22,334 bases of DNA from JBBSQE01 sp038258095 (GTDB lineage Bacteria; Actinomycetota; Thermoleophilia; Solirubrobacterales; 70-9), in contig JBBSQE010000020.1 of assembly GCA_038258095.1 (NCBI GenBank), forward strand, positions 1 to 22,334, given 5' to 3'. Positions within the stretch are counted from its first letter, which is position 1, and every line of letters starts with the position of its first letter. Under the pieces are notes generated by a model. It was given only the letters and a program-made list of their open reading frames with translations, was not told where the DNA came from and did not search any database. A program made the translations under genes and the position numbers. Positions 7,179-14,562 of the stretch are shown piece by piece.

Positions 7179-7218
7179 CACGCGCGAGAGGCAAAGATCA
7201 CTATGCAGTCGCAAGATC

Positions 7219-7656
7219 TTGGATAGGGGCACGGCAGTCGTTGTGACCGCGGTGGTCGGCGGCCTCCTCGCGCTGCAGGCCCCGATCAACTCGAACCTCT
7301 CCGATTCGACGGGAAAGATCCCCGCAGCTCTGATCTCGTTCGCGGTCGGAACCCTTGTGCTCGCGGCGATCGTGATCCTCAGTGGAAAGGCCGGGAGCCT
7401 CGGGGAGGTCTCTGGAGTCCCCTGGTACTACCTGACCGGCGGGCTGCTCGGAGCGGTCTACGTGACCGTGGCCCTGATCTCGGTCTCGACGATCGGGGCG
7501 GGCGGCGTCGCCGCGGCGACGATAGCCGGCCAGCTGACGATGTCGGTTGCGATCGACCGGATCGGCGCCTTCGGGCTCGAGCCGGAGCCGATCACGCTCG
7601 GCCGAGTCGCCGGGGTCGTCCTGCTCCTGGCCGGGACCGTCCTGATCGTTCGCTGA
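7219..7656 (+). CDS. DMT-superfamily transporter, YdcZ type (PF04657-like)
   Basis: A 145-residue membrane protein, the normal length for the small YdcZ (former DUF606) branch of the drug/metabolite transporter superfamily. Four to five hydrophobic spans are visible: about 4-24, 33-54, 68-90, 92-108 and 124-144. Typical family stretches are LLALQAPINSNLS after the first span, WYYLTGGLLGAVYVT, and GAGGVAAATIAGQL ahead of a final LGRVAGVVLLLAGTVLI. The start is uncertain: TTG at 7219 fits the beginning of span one, with no good Shine-Dalgarno sequence; GTG codons at 7240 or 7249 would cut into that span. It is transcribed divergently from the sigma factor. Substrate unknown. Small proteins of this branch may work as dimers or with a second copy; no second copy is adjacent. 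Confidence 0.8.
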   Translation: MDRGTAVVVTAVVGGLLALQAPINSNLSDSTGKIPAALISFAVGTLVLAAIVILSGKAGSLGEVSGVPWYYLTGGLLGAVYVTVALISVSTIGAGGVAAATIAGQLTMSVAIDRIGAFGLEPEPITLGRVAGVVLLLAGTVLIVR

Positions 7657-7659
7657 GCG

Positions 7660-7681
7660 GTGCCGCCCGGGGCGGCGGCAC
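7660..7681. terminator. Hairpin between the convergent transporter and oxidoreductase genes
   Basis: GTGCCGCC, loop CGGGGC, GGCGGCAC: a perfect 8-bp GC-rich stem immediately after the transporter stop and 22 bases past the oxidoreductase stop on the other strand. It probably serves both genes. Confidence 0.6.
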
Positions 7682-7702
7682 GGTCTTACTACGCGGCGGC
7701 GC

Positions 7703-8893
7703 CTACGCGGCGGCGACGACCTCGGCCGGCTCGGCCGCGGGGCGGGCGTCCTGCGGGGGAAGCGCGATGCGCAGGTAGTGCGTGAAGGCCCAGTGCGTGA
7801 GCGGTCGCCAGCCGACAGCGCGGATCAGGATCCAGCGCAGGCGCGGCGGCAGCTTCGGAACGATCCGCTGTGTCCGCAGCATCCAGCGGAACTTCCACTC
7901 GTGGGAGGCGCTGAACTCTCCGTAGGCCGTGAGCGCCTGTTCGCGGGTCTTGCGGCCCTCGAAGACTTCCCGCATCTCCCGTCCCACGACAAGGCCGAAG
8001 CCCAGCGCGGTGCGGATGCCCTCCGCCGTCAGCGGCAGGCAGTGGCCGGCCGAGTCGCCGGCGAAGAACACCGGGCCCTCGGTCGCGGGGCGGATCTTGT
8101 GGGGGATCCAGTTGCCCTGGTACTCGTTCTTTTCCCGTCCGAGGTCGGCGGTGAGGAGGTCGGTGGTCTCACGAACGTGGAAGCGAGGATCGAACGACCC
8201 CACTCCGATCCGCGTCTCGTGCTCGGCGGGGAACGCCCATCCGTAGCCGGCCGGCACGTAACGGTCGTCGATCCAGATCTCCAGGTCGGTCCCCTCGCCG
8301 GCGGGATGCACCTCGAGGCCGCGCGAGACCGGGGCGTCCGGGGGCTGGTAGCCGTCACCGGCCGTGAGCACGCGGCGCCAGCCGAGGGCATCGACGACGA
8401 GCGGCGCGGAGATGACCCCACGGTCCGTTTCAACCGCGATCGGTGAGGCGGAAGAGGCGGGCCATCCGTCTCTGATTCCTTGGCCCGCCCCTGAAGACGA
8501 ACCCTTGTGAAGTCCGTTGACCTTCGCCGTCTCGAATCTCGCGTCGCATGAATCCCAGATGATCTGGCAGAGATTCCGGTAGTCGAACGTCGAGAAGGTC
8601 CAGGGGAGGTCGTAGCGGGAGGTCCCGTGGGGCGTATGGGCGACGAGCTCTCCGAACCGCTGGAGCTCAGAGTCCATCAGGCCCAGCGCCTCGAGCCAGA
8701 CGGTGGGAATGCCGCAGGCGGAGGTCTGGCGCTCGCCGATCTCGTAGCGGTCGACGATCAGGACATCGGCGCCCGAGCCGGCCAGCTCCCGCGCGACCAT
8801 CAGCCCGGCGAAGCTCGCCCCGCAGATCAGGACGTCGTGGGAGCCGTCGAGCGGCGTCCGCTCATCCCCTCGCTTGGTGGCTCGCACGGGCAT
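7703..8893 (-). CDS. FAD-dependent oxidoreductase, geranylgeranyl-reductase-like
   Basis: 396 residues from ATG at 8893. An N-terminal Rossmann motif DVLICGASFAGLMVARELA (glycines at 25 and 30) and VDRYEIGERQTSACGIP resemble geranylgeranyl reductase/PHBH-type flavoproteins, where a CG motif follows the FAD-binding strand. The second FAD signature FFAGDSAGHCLPLTAEGIRT lies near residues 276-295, with the usual GD and a following helix. The C-terminus (about 345-396) is basic and partly hydrophobic, ending in an Ala/Pro-rich tail, which suggests membrane association. Likely role: reduction of isoprenoid or another polyprenyl/lipid double bond. The exact substrate is not visible. The start is uncertain: an in-frame GTG at 8932 exists, but a TACTCT hexamer 10 bases before ATG 8893 favours the shorter form. 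The gene is divergent from rpsA. Confidence 0.82.
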   Translation of the reverse strand: MPVRATKRGDERTPLDGSHDVLICGASFAGLMVARELAGSGADVLIVDRYEIGERQTSACGIPTVWLEALGLMDSELQRFGELVAHTPHGTSRYDLPWTFSTFDYRNLCQIIWDSCDARFETAKVNGLHKGSSSGAGQGIRDGWPASSASPIAVETDRGVISAPLVVDALGWRRVLTAGDGYQPPDAPVSRGLEVHPAGEGTDLEIWIDDRYVPAGYGWAFPAEHETRIGVGSFDPRFHVRETTDLLTADLGREKNEYQGNWIPHKIRPATEGPVFFAGDSAGHCLPLTAEGIRTALGFGLVVGREMREVFEGRKTREQALTAYGEFSASHEWKFRWMLRTQRIVPKLPPRLRWILIRAVGWRPLTHWAFTHYLRIALPPQDARPAAEPAEVVAAA

Positions 8894-8903
8894 CTGGATG
8901 CCC

Positions 8904-8909
8904 AGAGTA
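8904..8909 (-). promoter_or_regulatory. Putative -10 box of the FAD oxidoreductase gene
   Basis: TACTCT on the minus strand, 10 bases before ATG at 8893; matches TANNNT. No Shine-Dalgarno sequence intervenes, so the leader would be very short. Confidence 0.35.
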
Positions 8910-8951
8910 ACGAGGGGCCGATCGTGGAGCACGCAGCCGGTCTGATGTCCC

Positions 8952-8957
8952 TATCAT
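8952..8957 (+). promoter_or_regulatory. Putative -10 box of rpsA
   Basis: TATCAT, the closest match to TATAAT near any gene start in this window. Transcription would begin near 8964. This excludes the ATG at 8945 as start and leaves GTG at 8987 (or TTG at 8966) as the first usable codon. Confidence 0.4.
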
Positions 8958-8986
8958 CCTGCGTCTTGTCTTCTGTCGAGACACCC

Positions 8987-10507
8987 GTGGCTCCGCCTGC
9001 CAGCAATGGAGCGCCCGTCGGTAAGCCCGTGGAGGGGTCCGACGGCCTGCTGCTGGAGATAGACGGCCAGATCGTCCCGAACTACGCGGCGACGATGGTC
9101 TCCGTCGAGGAGCAGAAGATCGTCACCGGCAAGGTCGTGCGGATCGACAAGGACGAGGTCCTGGTCGACATCGGCTACAAGTCGGAGGGGGTCATCCCCT
9201 CGAACGAGCTCTCGATCCGCAAGTCGGTCGACCCGGCCGAGGAGGTCGAGCTGGGCGAGTCGGTCGACGCGCTGGTCCTCACCACCGAGGACCAGGAGGG
9301 TCGCCTGATCCTCTCCAAGAAGCGCGCCCGGTTCGAGAAGGCCTGGCGCCGCATCGAGACCGCCGCCGAGTCGGGCGAGCCGGTCGAGGGCACCGTGATC
9401 GAGGTCGTCAAGGGCGGCCTCATTCTCGATCTGGGCGTCCGCGGCTTCCTGCCCGCTTCGCTCGTCGACATCCGCCGCGTTCACAATCTCGACGAGTTCA
9501 TGAGTCAGACGCTCGAGTGCAAGGTCATCGAGCTCAATCGCAGCCGCAACAACGTCGTCCTGTCGCGCCGCGCCGTCCTCGAGGAGGAGCGCAAGGAGGT
9601 CCGCGAGCAGATCCTCGGCAACCTCGAGCCCGGCCAGGTCGTCGAGGGCAAGATCTCCAACATCGTCGACTTCGGCGCGTTCGTCGATCTCGACGGCATC
9701 GACGGTCTGATCCACATCTCCGAGCTTTCCTGGAGCCACGTGAACCATCCCTCCGAGGTGGTCGCGATCGGCGACGACGTGAAGATCAAGGTCCTCGACA
9801 TCGACCGCGATCGCCAGCGCATCTCCCTGGGGCTGAAGCAGACCCAGGAGGACCCGTGGCAGCGTGTCGTCTCGACCCACCGCTCCGGCGACGTGCTGGA
9901 GGGCAAGGTCACGAAGGTCGTCGCGTTCGGCGCCTTCGTCGAGATCCTTCCCGGCGTCGAGGGCCTCGTTCACATCTCCGAGCTCGCCGATCACCACGTC
10001 GAGAACCCGTCCGAGGTGGTCGACCCCGGCTCGGCCCTCAATGTCAAGATTCTCGAGATCGACGAGGAACGGCGCCGCCTATCGCTCAGCGTCAAGCGCG
10101 TCGAGGGGCAGAACATGCCGCTCCGCGATCTCGGTCTTCAGGTGCAGGAGGCCCAGCAGGCGGCCGAAGGGACCGATGTTCCCGAGGCCGCCGCCGGGGA
10201 CACCTCGACCGCAGCCGCCGGTCTCGAACTCTCCGAGGAAGTCTTCTCCCAACCCGCCCCGGAGGCCCCCGCCGCCTCCGAGGCCCCCGAGGAGGCCGAG
10301 GCAGTCGAAGAGCCCGCCCCAGTCGCCGAATCCCCCGAGGAGGCGGGCGGCGCCGCCGATCCGCAGGAAGCTCCTGATGCGCCACCCGATGAGAGCGACG
10401 CCGGGGCCGGAGAGGATTCCGCCGAGACCCCCGCTGAGGGCGAGTCCGTGGAAGAGCGGCCCGATTCCCCCGACGAGAGCGACGAGGCAGCCGGCGAAAG
10501 CGGCTGA
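8987..10507 (+). CDS. rpsA: 30S ribosomal protein S1
   Basis: RNA-binding protein of the small ribosomal subunit that helps mRNA binding and initiation. From GTG at 8987 it is 506 residues with four S1 (OB-fold) domains: about 44-113 (IVTGKVVRIDKDEVLVDIG), 131-195 (VEGTVIEVVKGGLILDLG), 215-285 (VVEGKISNIVDFGAFVDLDG) and 300-372 (VLEGKVTKVVAFGAFVEI). Four domains is the actinobacterial form, against six in E. coli. The last ~125 residues are an acidic Glu/Ala/Pro-rich tail without fold signals. Start choice is uncertain: ATG 8945, GTG 8987 and ATG 9092 are all in frame, and none has a Shine-Dalgarno sequence. 8987 is preferred because of the upstream TATCAT, and because residues LEIDGQIVPNYAATMVSVEE look like the usual pre-S1 segment. 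The coaE gene follows after 9 bases. Confidence 0.93.
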   Translation: MAPPASNGAPVGKPVEGSDGLLLEIDGQIVPNYAATMVSVEEQKIVTGKVVRIDKDEVLVDIGYKSEGVIPSNELSIRKSVDPAEEVELGESVDALVLTTEDQEGRLILSKKRARFEKAWRRIETAAESGEPVEGTVIEVVKGGLILDLGVRGFLPASLVDIRRVHNLDEFMSQTLECKVIELNRSRNNVVLSRRAVLEEERKEVREQILGNLEPGQVVEGKISNIVDFGAFVDLDGIDGLIHISELSWSHVNHPSEVVAIGDDVKIKVLDIDRDRQRISLGLKQTQEDPWQRVVSTHRSGDVLEGKVTKVVAFGAFVEILPGVEGLVHISELADHHVENPSEVVDPGSALNVKILEIDEERRRLSLSVKRVEGQNMPLRDLGLQVQEAQQAAEGTDVPEAAAGDTSTAAAGLELSEEVFSQPAPEAPAASEAPEEAEAVEEPAPVAESPEEAGGAADPQEAPDAPPDESDAGAGEDSAETPAEGESVEERPDSPDESDEAAGESG

Positions 10508-10516
10508 AGCGCGGCC

Positions 10517-11137
10517 GTGCCCCGTCCGACCACCATCGGGCTGACGGGTTCCGTCGCCGCGGGCAAGTCCGTGGCATTGGCAGCATTCGAGGGACTGGAC
10601 GCTGCGACGGTCTCGACCGACGCGATCGTCCATGAGCTCCTCGGAACCGACGAGGTCCGGCGGGCCATCGCTGAGCGCTGGGGCTCCGGGACTCTCGGCG
10701 ATGGTCAGGTCGACCGCGCCGCAGTCGGGCGGATCGTCTTCTCCGATCCCGATGAGCTGTCCTGGCTCGAGGGTCTCCTGCATCCACTCGTGCGCGACCG
10801 GATCGCGGGGTGGATGAGCAGCCTTCCCGAAGGCACGGAGTTCGCCGTCGTCGAGGTGCCGCTGCTCTTCGAGGGAGGGCTCGCCGAGGTGTTCGACACG
10901 ACCGTGACAATCACAGCCTCAGAAGACGAGCGGCGCCGGCGCGCCGAGGCAAGGGGCACCGCCCTGGTCAGCGAGCGCGACTCCCGGCAGCTGACGCAGG
11001 AGGAGAAGGCCGCTCGGGCCGACCACGCGATCGCAAATGATGGGGCGTTCGCGGATCTCGAGCGGGCGCTGAGCGTTCTTCTCGAGGAGCTGAGAGCCGG
11101 CGATCGGGCGATCCCGCCGGAGTCATTGCCAAGCTAG
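10517..11137 (+). CDS. coaE: Dephospho-CoA kinase
   Basis: Last step of coenzyme A synthesis: ATP-dependent phosphorylation of dephospho-CoA at the 3'-hydroxyl of the ribose. 206 residues, the normal length. The P-loop GLTGSVAAGKS (Lys17) is a slightly unusual form of the common GLTGGIGSGKS. STDAIVHELL corresponds to the conserved (D/A)D-(I/V)-H segment that binds the substrate, VVEVPLLFEGG is the hallmark central motif, and SERDSRQLTQEEKAARADHA fits the lid/C-terminal helix with the expected R-Q-EK-ADHAI order. Start GTG at 10517 follows the rpsA stop by 9 bases, so the two are almost certainly cotranscribed. The rpsA-coaE order is widely conserved in Actinobacteria. Confidence 0.95.
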   Translation: MPRPTTIGLTGSVAAGKSVALAAFEGLDAATVSTDAIVHELLGTDEVRRAIAERWGSGTLGDGQVDRAAVGRIVFSDPDELSWLEGLLHPLVRDRIAGWMSSLPEGTEFAVVEVPLLFEGGLAEVFDTTVTITASEDERRRRAEARGTALVSERDSRQLTQEEKAARADHAIANDGAFADLERALSVLLEELRAGDRAIPPESLPS

Positions 11138-11160
11138 TGGGCCTCCAGTAGTCACCCGAC

Positions 11161-11805
11161 GTGGCATCGAGCTCGACATCGAGAAGGCCCCGCGGCCGAG
11201 CGCCGGCCCGTCGCTCGCGGGCGCGCCGGGCCCAGGTCACGAAGCGGCGGCGGTTCGGCTTGGCCGTCGTGGTCGGTTTCGTCGCAGTGGTCGCGCTCGT
11301 GGTCGTCGCGCTGCCGGACAGGGTCGATCATGTGATCCAGGAGCTGACGCTCCCATTGCGCCACGAGGACATCATCCGCCAGCAGTCGAAGGAGAAGGGG
11401 GTCGATGCTTCGCTGATCGCGGCCGTCATCTACTCAGAGTCCCGCTTTCGCGACCAGACGTCGAGCGCCGGAGCCCGGGGCCTGATGCAGATCACCAGGG
11501 CGACGGCAGCGGAGATCGAGAAGCAGAGCGGCGGCACGACCTTCGATTTCAAGGATCTGGCGGATCCGGACATCAGCATCAGCTACGGGACCTTCTACCT
11601 TCGCTTCCTGCTCGACCGCTACGACGGCAACGAGGTCGCCGCCCTGGCGGCCTACAACGCCGGTCCAGGAAACGCTGACAAGTGGGGCGGGTCCTCGATG
11701 GAGATCGATGACATCAAGTTCCTCGAGACTCGCGCCTACGTCGAGGACGTGCTCCAAAAGAAGACCGAGTATCGCCGCAAGTACGCGAAGGAACTCGGCT
11801 ACTAA
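11161..11805 (+). CDS. Membrane-anchored lytic transglycosylase (Slt-type, GH23-like)
   Basis: Cleaves the MurNAc-GlcNAc bond of peptidoglycan, forming 1,6-anhydroMurNAc. 214 residues. An Arg-rich N-terminus (about 8-31) precedes one hydrophobic span (32-51) with no clear cleavage site, so it is probably a signal anchor with the enzyme outside. The catalytic domain (about 68-214) shows SLIAAVIYSESRF with catalytic Glu93, GARGLMQI, and AALAAYNAGPGNADKW; all the classic Slt70 motifs are present. GTG at 11161 is taken as start. It lies 23 bases after coaE, and a TAGTCA hexamer ends 7 bases before it, so it may also have its own promoter. Only one base lies between its stop and the MFS start, indicating cotranscription. 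Confidence 0.9.
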   Translation: MASSSTSRRPRGRAPARRSRARRAQVTKRRRFGLAVVVGFVAVVALVVVALPDRVDHVIQELTLPLRHEDIIRQQSKEKGVDASLIAAVIYSESRFRDQTSSAGARGLMQITRATAAEIEKQSGGTTFDFKDLADPDISISYGTFYLRFLLDRYDGNEVAALAAYNAGPGNADKWGGSSMEIDDIKFLETRAYVEDVLQKKTEYRRKYAKELGY

Positions 11806-11806
11806 C

Positions 11807-13165
11807 GTGAGTCTGCGGCGCTTGGCCCTCTCTCTTGCGGTCGGCCTCGTCCTCGCGGATGGGTCTGTCGTCGTTCTCGCGCTGCCGGACATCTACCGCG
11901 ATCTGGGGACCTCGGTTTCCGGCGTCACCTGGGTGCTCGTCGCGTTCAACCTCGTGCTCGCCCTCTGCGCCGTCCCCGCGGCGCTTCTGGCGAGGCGGGT
12001 CGGCCCGGGGCGGGCGGCGGCGGTCGGGCTTGCCGTTTTCGCGGGCGCGAGCCTGGCGTGCGGGGTCTCCGAGAGCCTCGGGTCGCTGCTCGCGGCGCGC
12101 TGCCTGCAGGCGGCCGGGGGAGCCGTCGCCGTCACGGCGGCCCTGGAGCTGATGCCGTCGGTGGTCGGCTCGGAGCGCGGAGCGGCCGTCGCGTGGGCGT
12201 CGGCGGGCGCGGCTGGCGCTGCTCTGGGGCCGGGCGTCGGCGGAGTCCTGACCGAGCTGGTCTCGTGGCAGTCGATCTTCCTGTTCCAGGTTCCCCTCGC
12301 GCTGGCGGCCGGCGTCCCCCTCCTCGGGATGGCTCGCGCCGAGTCCGACCACACGACGATCGTGCACGAGCTCCGGGCGACCGGACGGCCGCATCTCTTG
12401 GCGAACGTAGCGCTGGCTCTGGTCTCCGCCGCGATCGCGGCTGCGCTCTTCCTCGTCGTCCTGCTCCTGATCGAGGGTTGGCGCTTGACGCCGATCGCCG
12501 CCGCGGCGGTGGTCACAGTGGTGCCGATTGCGGCCGTGGGCGGGTCCCGTCTGACAGCCCTGGTTCCCAGTGCGCGAGCACGCGCACTGTCCGGGGCGCT
12601 GCTGCTCGCAGGCGGGCTCGCGGGGCTCGGGCTGATGCCCCGGGCGGTGATCGTCCTGACCATTCCGCCCCAGATCCTGGTCGGCGTCGGCCTCTCTCTG
12701 GTGCTCTCGGCCCTGACGGAGACGGCGCTCGGGGGCCGGGCGCCCCAGGCCATTCACGGCGGCTGGACGATCGCGGCGCGGCATGCGGGGGTCGTCGTCG
12801 GGCTGCTCGTGCTGACGCCGGTCTTCACCGCCGACCTCAAGGAGCAGCGGAACGATGCGATCGACGCCGGTACTGCCGTCGTCCTCGACGCAAAGGTCGA
12901 CCCGGCCCTGAAGATCGAGCTGGCCTCACGGATCTCGGACCAGCTCGACACCGAGCGCGGCAAGGTCCCGATCATCGACCCGGCCTTCGAGCTGCTGCCC
13001 GAGGATCCCGGGGACCGCTCGGACGTCGAGACGCTCAAGGCAGATCTCCAGGACCAGCTCGACCGGGCGGCAACCCACGCCTTCAGCCCGTCCTTTCTGA
13101 TCGCCGCCCTCCTCGCGATGGCGGCGCTGCTTCCCATCGGCCTCTCGCGGAGGATCGAGCTGTGA
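11807..13165 (+). CDS. MFS permease (DHA/EmrB-QacA-like)
   Basis: 452 residues, probably a proton-driven exporter. N-terminal half: span one LALSLAVGLVLADGSVVVLA, then WVLVAFNLVLALCAVPAALL, the loop ARRVGPGRAAAVG (equivalent of the MFS motif A), and GAALGPGVGGVL, which resembles motif C of drug/H+ antiporters. Twelve or so spans are visible. Between the penultimate and last spans lies a hydrophilic, charged insert of about 80 residues (about 343-424), probably extracytoplasmic, which simple MFS proteins lack. Start GTG at 11807 is one base after the transglycosylase stop. Its own stop overlaps the next gene's start (GTGA). Substrate unknown; the envelope neighbours suggest a lipid, glycan or drug. 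A permease also sits near uvrB in mycobacteria (recalled). Confidence 0.85.
   Translation: MSLRRLALSLAVGLVLADGSVVVLALPDIYRDLGTSVSGVTWVLVAFNLVLALCAVPAALLARRVGPGRAAAVGLAVFAGASLACGVSESLGSLLAARCLQAAGGAVAVTAALELMPSVVGSERGAAVAWASAGAAGAALGPGVGGVLTELVSWQSIFLFQVPLALAAGVPLLGMARAESDHTTIVHELRATGRPHLLANVALALVSAAIAAALFLVVLLLIEGWRLTPIAAAAVVTVVPIAAVGGSRLTALVPSARARALSGALLLAGGLAGLGLMPRAVIVLTIPPQILVGVGLSLVLSALTETALGGRAPQAIHGGWTIAARHAGVVVGLLVLTPVFTADLKEQRNDAIDAGTAVVLDAKVDPALKIELASRISDQLDTERGKVPIIDPAFELLPEDPGDRSDVETLKADLQDQLDRAATHAFSPSFLIAALLAMAALLPIGLSRRIEL
13149..13154 (+). promoter_or_regulatory. Shine-Dalgarno sequence inside the MFS gene end
   Basis: GGAGGA, 7 bases before GTG at 13162. It fixes the start of the downstream gene and supports translational coupling across the overlapping GTGA. 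Confidence 0.6.
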
Positions 13166-13749
13166 GCGGGCCCCAGAGGGACGACGACATCGCCTTCTCG
13201 ATCAACCGCTCCACTCTTGCCGTCGGGACCTCGGCGCTCCTAGCGGCACTTCTCGTCATCGCCTATCTCGCGGCGGGGGGCTCGTCCTACGAGCCGGCCC
13301 AGGTGCGCGACCCGTGCCAGCCGCGCGAGTGGCGCTCACCCCACGGAGTCAAGGAGATCGCCGAGCAGTTCACGCTCTCGGCTCTCGACGGCGCCGCCTG
13401 CGAGCTCGGTGTGAGCCGCGAGGTGCTGGCCCGGGCCCTCGCCAACGACGATTCCCGCAAGGCGTTCGCAAAGCAATACGACATCAGTGACGAGGATTTG
13501 GACAATGCCGTCCACGCCGGGCTGGTCAGAGGGGTCGACGACGCCGAGGACGCTGGGGCGATCAACTCGGTCGTGGCCTTCGGTTTGCGCGAGGCCGTGA
13601 AGCGGGTTCCGGTCGACCAGGCGATCGGGCTGCTCAAGGACGCCCAGCCCCTCTTCGAGAATGCACAGGGCCTCGGCGGCATCCTGCCCGGCCTCCTCGA
13701 CCAGGCGAACGGCCTGCTCCCGAACGACCTGCAGGATCTCGTGCCCTGA
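13162..13749 (+). CDS. Single-span membrane protein of unknown function, coupled to the MFS permease
   Basis: 195 residues. I do not recognise the family. The N-terminus is polar (SGPQRDDDIAFSINRS), then one hydrophobic span (about 19-41, TSALLAALLVIAYLAAGG), then an outside domain that is mostly helical. It has two cysteines (CQPREW and AACELGVSRE) about 25 residues apart that could form a disulfide. The stretch HGVKEIAEQFTLSALDGAAC followed by repeated short helices with acidic DD pairs may be a small helical bundle. The C-terminus is Leu/Asn-rich (ILPGLLDQANGLLPNDLQDL). Its GTG overlaps the MFS stop by 3 bases and its stop overlaps the next ATG by one base, so it was built as part of one translation unit. 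A role as extracytoplasmic partner of the MFS protein is inferred from coupling alone. Confidence 0.75.
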   Translation: MSGPQRDDDIAFSINRSTLAVGTSALLAALLVIAYLAAGGSSYEPAQVRDPCQPREWRSPHGVKEIAEQFTLSALDGAACELGVSREVLARALANDDSRKAFAKQYDISDEDLDNAVHAGLVRGVDDAEDAGAINSVVAFGLREAVKRVPVDQAIGLLKDAQPLFENAQGLGGILPGLLDQANGLLPNDLQDLVP

Positions 13750-14190
13750 TGGACCAGCGCAGCCGGCAGCAGAGGATCGTCCTCGGCTGTCTCGCCGCTG
13801 CGGTCGTCCTGTCGTCGTTTTTGATCCCGCGCCTCGCCACCCACCTGACGTTCGTCTACGACGACTGAGACCCGCTTGTCAACTGACGGAACTGGAACGC
13901 CGACTCCTTCCTCGACCCCTACCACGAGCACATCGTCGCCGGCCCGGCGCTGGTGTTCAAGATCCTCACCTCGACCTTCGAGATCGGCTCGGCCACCCCC
14001 TTCCGGATCGTCTCCACCGCCGTGTTCGCCTCGAGCGCGGTGCTCCTTTTGGTGGCTGCGATCGCGGATCAGGGATTGGCTGGCCCTGATCGGAGCTGTC
14101 GCGATCCTCTTCCTCGGCGCGTCCGTCGAGAACCTGCTGTTCGTATCCCAGCGGTGCACGGGCCCGCAGGTCCCGAGGTTGGCGCCGGGC
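13749..14190 (+). pseudogene. Decayed N-terminal fragment of a polytopic membrane protein
   Basis: ATG at 13749 overlaps the previous stop and opens MDQRSRQQRIVLGCLAAAVV, a membrane span, reaching FVYDD. In the same frame a TGA (13866-13868) follows, then DPLVN, a second TGA (13884-13886), then RNWNADSFLDPYHEHIVAGP, continuing into a hydrophobic segment to about 14050. After that the protein continues only in the next frame (SRIRDWLALIGAVAILFLGA, then SVENLLFVSQ) until about 14150. Read together these pieces resemble the start of a family of large actinobacterial membrane proteins with a YDDW-x-x-LNRR-W...EHI...DWLAL...ENLL pattern (recalled). TGG to TGA at Trp and CGA to TGA at Arg explain the stops. 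The remaining several hundred residues are missing; the minus-strand DoxX gene ends at 14194. The order of events is unknown. Confidence 0.75.
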
Positions 14191-14193
14191 GCA

Positions 14194-14562
14194 TCAGTCG
14201 CGCCCTGCCCTCCACACCAACACCATCAGCGGGAGCTGCAGCGGCAGGCGGGCCCAGAGGAGCCAGCGGGGGATGTCCTTGGCGCCCTTCACTTGGTCGG
14301 GGTGCATCGCCATGTGGAGGTTGGCCGGGAACACGGCAACGAGCAGGGTGAGCAGGCCCCAGCGGGACGCCTGGCGCGTGGCGGGGAGAAGCAGGCCGAC
14401 TCCGCCGGCCACCTCCGCGACGCCGCTGACCTGAACGGCCTCGCGGTGGCGCGGGAGATACGGGGGCATGATCGACTCGTAGCGCTTCGGGATCACGAAG
14501 TGCATCACGCCGGTGAACGTGAAGAATCCGGCGAGCAGCCGGCGCGAATTCTCAACGCTCAT
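14194..14562 (-). CDS. DoxX-family-like membrane protein
   Basis: 122 residues with four hydrophobic spans: about 6-24 (LLAGFFTFTGVMHFVIP), 45-62, 66-85 and 98-117. The pattern RLLAGFFTFTGVMHF, YESIMPPYLP and VAEVAGGVGLLLP is typical of the DoxX/DoxD-like small membrane proteins; the exact subfamily is unclear. These proteins are linked in some bacteria to thiol redox or quinone metabolism, but the role here is unknown. The ATG at 14562 overlaps the stop of the upstream minus-strand gene by one base (TGATG), so the two are translationally coupled and probably one transcript. Both genes are unbroken, in contrast to the decayed gene they face. Confidence 0.75.
   Translation of the reverse strand: MSVENSRRLLAGFFTFTGVMHFVIPKRYESIMPPYLPRHREAVQVSGVAEVAGGVGLLLPATRQASRWGLLTLLVAVFPANLHMAMHPDQVKGAKDIPRWLLWARLPLQLPLMVLVWRAGRD

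Noticed and set aside
8627..8986. N-terminal extension of S1 over the oxidoreductase gene
   Set aside because: The frame is open by chance over the opposite-strand oxidoreductase start; the sequence is not S1-like and would place the rpsA promoter inside the coding region.
13866..13886. TGA read as tryptophan or selenocysteine
   Set aside because: TGA is the normal stop for other genes in the window (uvrB, rpsA, MFS). The second TGA falls at an expected Arg, and a frameshift follows, so decay explains the locus better than recoding.
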